NCBI GenBank assembly: GCA_036245805.1
Contig: BTRK01000006.1
Coordinates: 27,966,901-28,030,900, forward strand
DNA length: 64,000 bases
Source: Pristionchus mayeri
Lineage: Eukaryota > Nematoda > Chromadorea > Rhabditida > Neodiplogasteridae
Direction of reading: 5' to 3'
The notes beneath the pieces are model-generated. The model did not search any database. It was not told where the DNA came from and worked only from the letters and a program-made list of their open reading frames with translations. The translations under genes and the position numbers were made by a program. Below are positions 29,201-41,699 of the stretch, piece by piece; position 1 is the first letter of the stretch; every line of letters begins with the position of its first letter.

Positions 29201-32200
29201 GAGGGAAGACTCAGTCGAAGGGTCGTTCACTGCAGAAGAAGTGACGGAGGGAAGACTCAGTCGAAGGGTCGTTATCTGCAGAAGAAGTGACGGAGGGAAG
29301 ACTCAGTCGAAGGGTCGTTCATTGCAGAAGAAGTGACGGAGGGAAGGCTCAGTCGAAGGGTCGTTCATTGCAGAAGAAGTGACGGAGGGAAGACTCAGTC
29401 GAAGGGTCGTTCACTGCAGAAGAAGTGACGGAGGGAAGACTCAGTCGAAGGGTCGTTATCTGCAGAAGAAGTGACGGAGGGAAGACTTAGTCGAAGGGTC
29501 GTTCTCTGCAGAAGAAGTGACGGAGGGAAGACTCAGTCGAAGGGTCGTTCATTGCAAAAGAAGTGACGGAGGGAAGACTCAGTCGAAGGGTCGTTCACTG
29601 CAGAAGAAGTGACGGAGGGAAGACTCAGTCGAAGGGTCGTTATCTGCAGAAGAAGTGACGGAGGGAAGACTTAGTCGAAGGGTCGTTCTCTGCAGAAGAA
29701 GTGACGGAGGGAAGACTCAGTCGAAGGGTCGTTATCTGCAGAAGAAGCGACGGAGGGAAGACTCAGTCGAAGGGTCGTTCACTGCAAAAGAAGTGACGGA
29801 GGGAAGACTCAGTCGAAGGGTCGTTCACTGCAGAAGAAGTGACGGAGGGAAGACTCAGTCGAAGGGTCGTTCATTGCAGAAGAAGTGACGGAGGGAAGAC
29901 TTAGTCGAAGGGTCGTTCACTGCAGAAGAAGTGACGGAGGGAAGACTCAGTCGAAGGGTCGTTCACTGCAGAAGAAGTGACGGAGGGAAGACTCAGTCGA
30001 AGGGTCGTTCACTGCAGAAGAAGTGACGGAGGGAAGACTCAGTCGAAGGGTCGTTATCTGCAGAAGAAGTGACGGAGGGAAGACTCAGTCGAAGGGTCGT
30101 TCACTGCAGAAGAAGTGACGGAGGGAAGACTCAGTCGAAGGGTCGTTATCTGCAGAAGAAGTGACGGAGGGAAGACTCAGTCGAAGGGTCGTTATCTGCA
30201 GAAGAAGCGACGGAGGGAAGACTCAGTCGAAGGGTCGTTCACTGCAAAAGAAGTGACGGAGGGAAGACTCAGTCGAAGGGTCGTTCACTGCAGAAGAAGT
30301 GACGGAGGGAAGACTCAGTCGAAGGGTCGTTCACTGCAGAAGAAGTGACGGAGGGAAGACTCAGTCGAAGGGTCGTTATCTGCAGAAGAAGTGACGGAGG
30401 GAAGACTTAGTCGAAGGGTCGTTCTCTGCAGAAGAAGTGACGGAGGGAAGACTCAGTCGAAGGGTCGTTCATTGCAAAAGAAGTGACGGAGGGAAGACTC
30501 AGTCGAAGGGTCGTTCACTGCAGAAGAAGTGACGGAGGGAAGACTCAGTCGAAGGGTCGTTCACTGCAGAAGAAGTGACGGAGGGAAGACTCAGTCGAAG
30601 GGTCGTTATCTGCAGAAGAAGTGACGGAGGGAAGACTCAGTCGAAGGGTCGTTCACTGCAGAAGAAGTGACGGAGGGAAGACTCAGTCGAAGGGTCGTTA
30701 TCTGCAGAAGAAGTGACGGAGGGAAGACTCAGTCGAAGGGTCGTTATCTGCAGAAGAAGCGACGGAGGGAAGACTCAGTCGAAGGGTCGTTCACTGCAAA
30801 AGAAGTGACGGAGGGAAGACTCAGTCGAAGGGTCGTTCACTGCAGAAGAAGTGACGGAGGGAAGACTCAGTCGAAGGGTCGTTCACTGCAGAAGAAGTGA
30901 CGGAGGGAAGACTCAGTCGAAGGGTCGTTATCTGCAGAAGAAGTGACGGAGGGAAGACTTAGTCGAAGGGTCGTTCTCTGCAGAAGAAGTGACGGAGGGA
31001 AGACTCAGTCGAAGGGTCGTTCATTGCAAAAGAAGTGACGGAGGGAAGACTCAGTCGAAGGGTCGTTCACTGCAGAAGAAGTGACGGAGGGAAGACTCAG
31101 TCGAAGGGTCGTTATCTGCAGAAGAAGTGACGGAGGGAAGACTTAGTCGAAGGGTCGTTCTCTGCAGAAGAAGTGACGGAGGGAAGACTCAGTCGAAGGG
31201 TCGTTATCTGCAGAAGAAGCGACGGAGGGAAGACTCAGTCGAAGGGTCGTTCACTGCAAAAGAAGTGACGGAGGGAAGACTCAGTCGAAGGGTCGTTCAC
31301 TGCAGAAGAAGTGACGGAGGGAAGACTCAGTCGAAGGGTCGTTCATTGCAGAAGAAGTGACGGAGGGAAGACTTAGTCGAAGGGTCGTTCACTGCAGAAG
31401 AAGTGACGGAGGGAAGACTCAGTCGAAGGGTCGTTCACTGCAGAAGAAGTGACGGAGGGAAGACTCAGTCGAAGGGTCGTTCACTGCAGAAGAAGTGACG
31501 GAGGGAAGACTCAGTCGAAGGGTCGTTATCTGCAGAAGAAGTGACGGAGGGAAGACTCAGTCGAAGGGTCGTTCACTGCAGAAGAAGTGACGGAGGGAAG
31601 ACTCAGTCGAAGGGTCGTTATCTGCAGAAGAAGTGACGGAGGGAAGACTCAGTCGAAGGGTCGTTCACTGCAGAAGAAGTGACGGAGGGAAGACTCAGTC
31701 GAAGGGTCGTTATCTGCAGAAGAAGTGACGGAGGGAAGACTCAGTCGAAGGGTCGTTCACTGCAGAAGAAGTGACGGAGGGAAGACTCAGTCGAAGGGTC
31801 GTTATCTGCAGAAGAAGCGACGGAGGGAAGACTCAGTCGAAGGGTCGTTCACTGCAAAAGAAGTGACGGAGGGAAGACTCAGTCGAAGGGTCGTTCACTG
31901 CAGAAGAAGTGACGGAGGGAAGACTCAGTCGAAGGGTCGTTCACTGCAGAAGAAGTGACGGAGGGAAGACTCAGTCGAAGGGTCGTTCACTGCAGAAGAA
32001 GTGAGGGAGGGAAGACTCAGTCGAAGGGTCGTTCACTGCAGAAGAAGTGACGGAGGGAAGACTCAGTCGAAGGGTCGTTCACTGCAGAAGAAGTGACGGA
32101 GGGAAGGCTCAGTCGAAGGGTCGTTCATTGCAGAAGAAGTGACGGAGGGAAGACTCAGTCGAAGGGTCGTTATCTGCAGAAGAAGTGACGGAGGGATGAC

Positions 32201-32310
32201 TCAGTCGAAGGGTCGTTCACTGCAGAAGAAGTGACGGAGGGAAGACTCAGTCGAAGGGTCGTTCATTGCAGAAGAAGTGACGGAGGGAAGGCTCAGTCGA
32301 AGGGTCGTTC

Positions 32311-35300
32311 ATTGTAGAAGAAGTGACGGAGGGAAGACTCAGTCGAAGGGTCGTTATCTGCAGAAGAAGTGACGGAGGGAAGACTCAGTCGAAGGGTCGT
32401 TCACTGCAGAAGAAGTGACGGAGGGAAGACTCAGTCGAAGGGTCGTTCCCTGCAGAAGAAGTGACGGAGGGAAGACTCAGTCGAAGGGTCGTTCTCTGCA
32501 GAAGAAGTGACGGAGGGAAGACTCAGTCGAAGGGTCGCTCATTGCAGAAGAAGTGACGGAGGGAAGACTCAGTCGAAGGGTCGTTCACTGCAGAAGAAGT
32601 GACGGAGGGAAGACTCAGTCGAAGGGTCGTTCATTGCAGAAGAAGTGACGGAGGGAAGGCTCAGTCGAAGGGTCGTTCATTGTAGAAGAAGTGACGGAGG
32701 GAAGACTCAGTCGAAGGGTCGTTATCTGCAGAAGAAGTGACGGAGGGAAGACTCAGTCGAAGGGTCGTTCACTGCAGAAGAAGTGACGGAGGGAAGACTC
32801 AGTCGAAGGGTCGTTCTCTGCAGAAGAAGTGACGGAGGGAAGACTCAGTCGAAGGGTCGTTATCTGCAGAAGAAGTGACGGAGGGAAGACTTAGTCGAAG
32901 GGTCGTTCTCTGCAGAAGAAGTGACGGAGGGAAGACTCAGTCGAAGGGTCGTTATCTGCAGAAGAAGTGACGGAGGGAAGACTCAGTCGAAGGGTCGTTA
33001 TCTGCAGAAGAAGTGACGGAGGGAAGACTTAGTCGAAGGGTCGTTCTCTGCAGAAGAAGTGACGGAGGGAAGACTCAGTCGAAGGGTCGTTATCTGCAGA
33101 AGAAGTGACGGAGGGAAGACTCAGTCGAAGGGTCGTTCCCTGCAGAAGAAGTGACGGAGGGAAGACTCAGTCGAAGGGTCGTTCTCTGCAGAAGAAGTGA
33201 CGGAGGGAAGACTCAGTCGAAGGGTCGCTCATTGCAGAAGAAGTGACGGAGGGAAGACTCAGTCGAAGGGTCGTTCACTGCAGAAGAAGTGACGGAGGGA
33301 AGACTCAGTCGAAGGGTCGTTCACTGCAGAAGAAGTGACGGAGGGAAGACTCAGTCGAAGGGTCGTTCTCTGCAGAAGAAGTGACGGAGGGAAGACTCAG
33401 TCGAAGGGTCGTTCTCTGCAGAAGAAGTGACGGAGGGAAGACTCAGTCGAAGGGTCGTTCTCTGCAGAAGAAGTGACGGAGGGAAGACTCAGTCGAAGGG
33501 TCGTTCTCTGCAGAAGAAGTGACGGAGGGAAGACTCAGTCGAAGGGTCGTTCACTGCAGAAGAAGTGACGGAGGGAAGACTTAGTCGAAGGGTCGTTCTC
33601 TGCAGAAGAAGTGACGGAGGGAAGACTTAGTCGAAGGGTCGTTCATTGCAGAAGAAGTGACGGAGGGAAGACTCAGTCGAAGGGTCGTTCACTGCAGAAG
33701 AAGTGACGGAGGGAAGACTCAGTCGAAGGGTCGTTCACTGCAGAAGAAGTGACGGAGGGAAGACTCAGTCGAAGGGTCGTTATCTGCAGAAGAAGTGACG
33801 GAGGGAAGACTTAGTCGAAGGGTCGTTCTCTGCAGAAGAAGTGACGGAGGGAAGACTTAGTCGAAGGGTCGTTCACTGCAGGAGAAGTGACGGAGGGAAG
33901 ACTCAGTCGAAGGGTCGTTATCTGCAGAAGAAGTGACGGAGGGAAGACTTAGTCGAAGGGTCGTTCTCTGCAGAAGAAGTGACGGAGGGAAGACTTAGTC
34001 GAAGGGTCGTTCACTGCAGGAGAAGTGACGGAGGGAAGGCTCAGTCGACGGGTCGTTCACTGCAGAAGAAGTGACGGAGGGAAGACTCAGTCGAAGGGTC
34101 GTTCACTGCAGAAGAAGTGAGGGAGGGAAGACTCACTCGAAGGGTCGTTCACTGCAGAAGAAGTGACGGAGGGAAGACTCAGTCGAAGGGTCGTTCACTG
34201 CAGAAGAAGTGACGGAGGGAAGGCTCAGTCGAAGGGTCGTTCATTGCAGAAGAAGTGACGGAGGGAAGACTCAGTCGAAGGGTCGTTATCTGCAGAAGAA
34301 GTGACGGAGGGAAGGCTCAGTCGAAGGGTCGTTCATTGTAGAAGAAGTGACGGAGGGAAGACTCAGTCGAAGGGTCGTTATCTGCAGAAGAAGTGACGGA
34401 GGGAAGACTCAGTCGAAGGGTCGTTCACTGCAGAAGAAGTGACGGAGGGAAGACTCAGTCGAAGGGTCGTTCCCTGCAGAAGAAGTGACGGAGGGAAGAC
34501 TCAGTCGAAGGGTCGTTCTCTGCAGAAGAAGTGACGGAGGGAAGACTCAGTCGAAGGGTCGCTCATTGCAGAAGAAGTGACGGAGGGAAGACTCAGTCGA
34601 AGGGTCGTTCACTGCAGAAGAAGTGACGGAGGGAAGACTCAGTCGAAGGGTCGTTCATTGCAGAAGAAGTGACGGAGGGAAGGCTCAGTCGAAGGGTCGT
34701 TCATTGTAGAAGAAGTGACGGAGGGAAGACTCAGTCGAAGGGTCGTTATCTGCAGAAGAAGTGACGGAGGGAAGACTCAGTCGAAGGGTCGTTCACTGCA
34801 GAAGAAGTGAGGGAGGGAAGACTCAGTCGAAGGGTCGTTCACTGCAGAAGAAGTGACGGAGGGAAGACTCAGTCGAAGGGTCGTTCACTGCAGAAGAAGT
34901 GACGGAGGGAAGGCTCAGTCGAAGGGTCGTTCATTGCAGAAGAAGTGACGGAGGGAAGACTCAGTCGAAGGGTCGTTATCTGCAGAAGAAGTGACGGAGG
35001 GAAGACTCAGTCGAAGGGTCGTTCACTGCAGAAGAAGTGACGGAGGGAAGACTCAGTCGAAGGGTCGTTCATTGCAGAAGAAGTGACGGAGGGAAGGCTC
35101 AGTCGAAGGGTCGTTCATTGTAGAAGAAGTGACGGAGGGAAGACTCAGTCGAAGGGTCGTTATCTGCAGAAGAAGTGACGGAGGGAAGACTCAGTCGAAG
35201 GGTCGTTCACTGCAGAAGAAGTGACGGAGGGAAGACTCAGTCGAAGGGTCGTTCCCTGCAGAAGAAGTGACGGAGGGAAGACTCAGTCGAAGGGTCGTTC

Positions 35301-38300
35301 TCTGCAGAAGAAGTGACGGAGGGAAGACTCAGTCGAAGGGTCGCTCATTGCAGAAGAAGTGACGGAGGGAAGACTCAGTCGAAGGGTCGTTCACTGCAGA
35401 AGAAGTGACGGAGGGAAGACTCAGTCGAAGGGTCGTTCATTGCAGAAGAAGTGACGGAGGGAAGGCTCAGTCGAAGGGTCGTTCATTGTAGAAGAAGTGA
35501 CGGAGGGAAGACTCAGTCGAAGGGTCGTTATCTGCAGAAGAAGTGACGGAGGGAAGACTCAGTCGAAGGGTCGTTCACTGCAGAAGAAGTGACGGAGGGA
35601 AGACTCAGTCGAAGGGTCGTTCTCTGCAGAAGAAGTGACGGAGGGAAGACTCAGTCGAAGGGTCGTTATCTGCAGAAGAAGTGACGGAGGGAAGACTTAG
35701 TCGAAGGGTCGTTCTCTGCAGAAGAAGTGACGGAGGGAAGACTCAGTCGAAGGGTCGTTATCTGCAGAAGAAGTGACGGAGGGAAGACTCAGTCGAAGGG
35801 TCGTTATCTGCAGAAGAAGTGACGGAGGGAAGACTTAGTCGAAGGGTCGTTCTCTGCAGAAGAAGTGACGGAGGGAAGACTCAGTCGAAGGGTCGTTATC
35901 TGCAGAAGAAGTGACGGAGGGAAGACTCAGTCGAAGGGTCGTTCCCTGCAGAAGAAGTGACGGAGGGAAGACTCAGTCGAAGGGTCGTTCTCTGCAGAAG
36001 AAGTGACGGAGGGAAGACTCAGTCGAAGGGTCGCTCATTGCAGAAGAAGTGACGGAGGGAAGACTCAGTCGAAGGGTCGTTCACTGCAGAAGAAGTGACG
36101 GAGGGAAGACTCAGTCGAAGGGTCGTTCACTGCAGAAGAAGTGACGGAGGGAAGACTCAGTCGAAGGGTCGTTCTCTGCAGAAGAAGTGACGGAGGGAAG
36201 ACTCAGTCGAAGGGTCGTTATCTGCAGAAGAAGTGACGGAGGGAAGACTTAGTCGAAGGGTCGTTCTCTGCAGAAGAAGTGACGGAGGGAAGACTTAGTC
36301 GAAGGGTCGTTCATTGCAGAAGAAGTGACGGAGGGAAGACTCAGTCGAAGGGTCGTTCACTGCAGAAGAAGTGACGGAGGGAAGACTCAGTCGAAGGGTC
36401 GTTCACTGCAGAAGAAGTGACGGAGGGAAGACTCAGTCGAAGGGTCGTTATCTGCAGAAGAAGTGACGGAGGGAAGACTTAGTCGAAGGGTCGTTCTCTG
36501 CAGAAAAAGTGACGGAGGGAAGACTTAGTCGAAGGGTCGTTCACTGCAGGAGAAGTGACGGAGGGAAGGCTCAGTCGACGGGTCGTTCACTGCAGAAGAA
36601 GTGACGGAGGGAAGACTCAGTCGAAGGGTCGTTCACTGCAGAAGAAGTGACGGAGGGAAGACTCAGTCGAAGGGTCGTTCACTGCAGAAGAAGTGACGGA
36701 GGGAAGACTCAGTCGAAGGGTCGTTCTCTGCAGAAGAAGTGACGGAGGGAAGACTCAGTCGAAGGGTCGTTCACTGCAGGAGAAGTGACGGAGGGAAGAC
36801 TCAGTCGAAGGGTCGTTATCTGCAGAAGAAGTGACGGAGGGAAGACTCAGTCGAAGGGTCGTTCACTGCAGAAGAAGTGACGGAGGGAAGACTCAGTCGA
36901 AGGGTCGTTATCTGCAGAAGAAGTGACGGAGGGAAGACTTAGTCGAAGGGTCGTTCTCTGCAGAAGAAGTGACGGAGGGAAGACTCAGTCGAAGGGTCGT
37001 TCATTGCAGAAGAAGTGACGGAGGGAAGACTCAGTCGAAGGGTCGTTCACTGCAGAAGAAGTGACGGAGGGAAGACTCAGTCGAAGGGTCGTTATCTGCA
37101 GAAGAAGCGACGGAGGGAAGACTCAGTCGAAGGGTCGTTCACTGCAAAAGAAGTGACGGAGGGAAGACTCAGTCGAAGGGTCGTTCACTGCAGAAGAAGT
37201 GACGGAGGGAAGACTCAGTCGAAGGGTCGTTCACTGCAGAAGAAGTGAGGGAGGGAAGACTCAGTCGAAGGGTCGTTCACTGCAGAAGAAGTGACGGAGG
37301 GAAGACTCAGTCGAAGGGTCGTTCACTGCAGAAGAAGTGACGGAGGGAAGGCTCAGTCGAAGGGTCGTTCATTGCAGAAGAAGTGACGGAGGGAAGACTC
37401 AGTCGAAGGGTCGTTATCTGCAGAAGAAGTGACGGAGGGAAGACTCAGTCGAAGGGTCGTTCACTGCAGAAGAAGTGACGGAGGGAAGACTCAGTCGAAG
37501 GGTCGTTCATTGCAGAAGAAGTGACGGAGGGAAGGCTCAGTCGAAGGGTCGTTCATTGTAGAAGAAGTGACGGAGGGAAGACTCAGTCGAAGGGTCGTTA
37601 TCTGCAGAAGAAGTGACGGAGGGAAGACTCAGTCGAAGGGTCGTTCACTGCAGAAGAAGTGACGGAGGGAAGACTCAGTCGAAGGGTCGTTATCTGCAGA
37701 AGAAGTGACGGAGGGAAGACTTAGTCGAAGGGTCGTTCTCTGCAGAAGAAGTGACGGAGGGAAGACTCAGACGAAGGGTCGTTCATCGCAGAAGAACTGA
37801 CGGAGGGAAGGCTCAGTCGAAGGGTCGTTCTCTGCAGAAGAAGTGACGGAGGGAAGACTCAGTCGAAGGGTCGTTATCTGCAGAAGAAGTGACGGAGGGA
37901 AGACTTAGTCGAAGGGTCGTTCATCGCAGAAGAAGTGACGGAGGGAAGACTCAGTCGAAGGGTCGTTCACTGCAGAAGAAGTGACGGAGGGAAGACTCAG
38001 TCGAAGGGTCGTTATCTGCAGAAGAAGTGACGGAGGGAAGACTTAGTCGAAGGGTCGTTCTCTGCAGAAGAAGTGACGGAGGGAAGACTTAGTCGAAGGG
38101 TCGTTCACTGCAGGAGAAGTGACGGAGGGAAGGCTCAGTCGACGGGTCGTTCACTGCAGAAGAAGTGACGGAGGGAAGACTCAGTCGAAGGGTCGTTATC
38201 TGCAGAAGAAGTGACGGAGGGAAGACTCAGTCGAAGGGTCGTTCACTGCAGAAGAAGTGAGGGAGGGAAGACTCAGTCGAAGGGTCGTTCACTGCAGAAG

Positions 38301-39540
38301 AAGTGACGGAGGGAAGGCTCAGTCGAAGGGTCGTTCACTGCAGAAGAAGTGACGGAGGGAAGACTCAGTCGAAGGGTCGTTCACTGCAGAAGAAGTGACG
38401 GAGGGAAGACTCAGTCGAAGGGTCGTTCACTGCAGAAGAAGTGACGGAGGGAAGACTTAGTCGAAGGGTCGTTCACTGCAGAAGAAGTGACGGAGGGAAG
38501 ACTCAGTCGAAGGGTCGTTCACTGCAGAAGAAGTGACGGAGGGAAGACTCAGTCGAAGGGTCGTTCACTGCAGAAGAAGTGACGGAGGGAAGACTCAGTC
38601 GAAGGGTCGTTATCTGCAGAAGAAGTGACGGAGGGAAGACTCAGTCGAAGGGTCGTTCACTGCAGAAGAAGTGACGGAGGGAAGACTCAGTCGAAGGGTC
38701 GTTATCTGCAGAAGAAGCGACGGAGGGAAGACTCAGTCGAAGGGTCGTTCACTGCAAAAGAAGTGACGGAGGGAAGACTCAGTCGAAGGGTCGTTCACTG
38801 CAGAAGAAGTGACGGAGGGAAGACTCAGTCGAAGGGTCGTTCACTGCAGAAGAAGCGACGGAGGGAAGACTCAGTCGAAGGGTCGTTCACTGCAAAAGAA
38901 GTGACGGAGGGAAGACTCAGTCGAAGGGTCGTTCTCTGCAGAAGAAGTGACGGAGGGAAGACTCAGTCGAAGGGTCGTTCACTGCAGAAGAAGTGACGGA
39001 GGGAAGGCTCAGTCGAAGGGTCGTTCATTGCAGAAGAAGTGACGGAGGGAAGACTCAGTCGAAGGGTCGTTATCTGCAGAAGAAGTGACGGAGGGAAGAC
39101 TCAGTCGAAGGGTCGTTCATTGCAGAAGAAGTGACGGAGGGAAGGCTCAGTCGAAGGGTCGTTCATTGTAGAAGAAGAGACGGAGGGAAGACTCAGTCGA
39201 AGGGTCGTTATCTGCAGAAGAAGTGACGGAGGGAAGACTCAGTCGAAGGGTCGTTCACTGCAGAAGAAGTGACGGAGGGAAGACTCAGTCGAAGGGTCGT
39301 TCCCTGCAGAAGAAGTGACGGAGGGAAGACTCAGTCGAAGGGTCGTTCTCTGCAGAAGAAGTGACGGAGGGAAGACTCAGTCGAAGGGTCGCTCATTGCA
39401 GAAGAAGTGACGGAGGGAAGACTCAGTCGAAGGGTCGTTCACTGCAGAAGAAGTGACGGAGGGAAGACTCAGTCGAAGGGTCGTTCATTGCAGAAGAAGT
39501 GACGGAGGGAAGGCTCAGTCGAAGGGTCGTTCATTGTAGA
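32311..39540 (+). repeat. 8-unit (368-bp) sub-repeats marked by attgtagaag
   Basis: The variant attgtagaag occurs as pairs exactly 368 bp (8 units) apart: 32311/32679, 34335/34703 and 35117/35485. A similar pair lies near 39.17/39.53 kb. Between members of each pair the order is atct, cact, ccct, ctct, then the gctcattg variant. This is a smaller higher-order unit confined to the 32-40 kb zone. Confidence 0.7.
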
Positions 39541-41699
39541 AGAAGTGACGGAGGGAAGACTCAGTCGAAGGGTCGTTATCTGCAGAAGAAGTGACGGAGG
39601 GAAGACTCAGTCGAAGGGTCGTTCACTGCAGAAGAAGTGACGGAGGGAAGACTCAGTCGAAGGGTCGTTCCCTGCAGAAGAAGTGACGGAGGGAAGACTC
39701 AGTCGAAGGGTCGTTCTCTGCAGAAGAAGTGACGGAGGGAAGACTCAGTCGAAGGGTCGCTCATTGCAGAAGAAGTGACGGAGGGAAGACTCAGTCGAAG
39801 GGTCGTTCACTGCAGAAGAAGTGACGGAGGGAAGACTCAGTCGAAGGGTCGTTCACTGCAGAAGAAGTGACGGAGGGAAGACTCAGTCGAAGGGTCGTTC
39901 TCTGCAGAAGAAGTGACGGAGGGAAGACTTAGTCGAAGGGTCGTTCTCTGCAGAAGAAGTGACGGAGGGAAGACTTAGTCGAAGGGTCGTTCACTGCAGG
40001 AGAAGTGACGGAGGGAAGGCTCAGTCGACGGGTCGTTCACTGCAGAAGAAGTGACGGAGGGAAGACTCAGTCGAAGGGTCGTTCACTGCAGAAGAAGTGA
40101 CGGAGGGAAGACTCAGTCGAAGGGTCGTTCACTGCAGAAGAAGTGACGGAGGGAAGACTCAGTCGAAGGGTCGTTCTCTGCAGAAGAAGTGACGGAGGGA
40201 AGACTCAGTCGAAGGGTCGTTATCTGCAGAAGAAGTGACGGAGGGAAGACTTAGTCGAAGGGTCGTTCATTGCAGAAGAAGTGACGGAGGGAAGACTCAG
40301 TCGAAGGGTCGTTCACTGCAGAAGAAGTGACGGAGGGAAGACTCAGTCGAAGGGTCGTTCACTGCAGAAGAAGTGACGGAGGGAAGACTCAGTCGAAGGG
40401 TCGTTCACTGCAGAAGAAGTGACGGAGGGAAGACTCAGTCGAAGGGTCGTTCACTGCAGAAGAAGTGACGGAGGGAAGACTCAGTCGAAGGGTCGTTATC
40501 TGCAGAAGAAGTGACGGAGGGAAGACTTAGTCGAAGGGTCGTTCTCTGCAGAAGAAGTGACGGAGGGAAGACTCAGTCGAAGGGTCGTTATCTGCAGAAG
40601 AAGTGACGGAGGGAAGACTTAGTCGAAGGGTCGTTCTCTGCAGAAGAAGTGACGGAGGGAAGACTCAGTCGAAGGGTCGTTATCTGCAGAAGAAGTGACG
40701 GAGGGAAGACTCAGTCGAAGGGTCGTTCACTGCAGAAGAAGTGAGGGAGGGAAGACTCAGTCGAAGGGTCGTTCACTGCAGAAGAAGTGACGGAGGGAAG
40801 GCTCAGTCGAAGGGTCGTTCACTGCAGAAGAAGTGACGGAGGGAAGACTCAGTCGAAGGGTCGTTCATTGCAGAAGAAGTGACGGAGGGAAGGCTCAGTC
40901 GAAGGGTCGTTCACTGCAGAAGAAGTGACGGAGGGAAGACTCAGTCGAAGGGTCGTTCATCGCAGAAGAAGTGACGGAGGGAAGGCTCAGTCGAAGGGTC
41001 GTTCTCTGCAGAAGAAGTGACGGAAGGAAGACTCAGTCGAAGGGTCGTTATCTGCAGAAGAAGTGACGGAGGGAAGACTTAGTCGAAGGGTCGTTCATCG
41101 CAGAAGAAGTGACGGAGGGAAGGCTCAGTCGAAGGGTCGTTCTCTGCAGAAGAAGTGACGGAGGGAAGACTCAGTCGAAGGGTCGTTCACTGCAGAAGAA
41201 GTGACGGAGGGAAGACTCAGTCGAAGGGTCGTTATCTGCAGAAGAAGTGACGGAGGGAAGACTTAGTCGAAGGGTCGTTCTCTGCAGAAGAAGTGACGGA
41301 GGGAAGACTTAGTCGAAGGGTCGTTCACTGCAGGAGAAGTGACGGAGGGAAGGCTCAGTCGACGGGTCGTTCACTGCAGAAGAAGTGACGGAGGGAAGAC
41401 TCAGTCGAAGGGTCGTTATCTGCAGAAGAAGTGACGGAGGGAAGACTTAGTCGAAGGGTCGTTCTCTGCAGAAGAAGTGACGGAGGGAAGACTCAGTCGA
41501 AGGGTCGTTCATTGCAGAAGAAGTGACGGAGGGAAGACTCAGTCGAAGGGTCGTTCATTGCAGAAGAAGTGACGGAGGGAAGGCTCAGTCGAAGGGTCGT
41601 TCATTGCAGAAGAAGTGACGGAGGGAAGACTTAGTCGAAGGGTCGTTCACTGCAGAAGAAGTGACGGAGGGAAGGCTCAGTCGAAGGGTCGTTCACTGC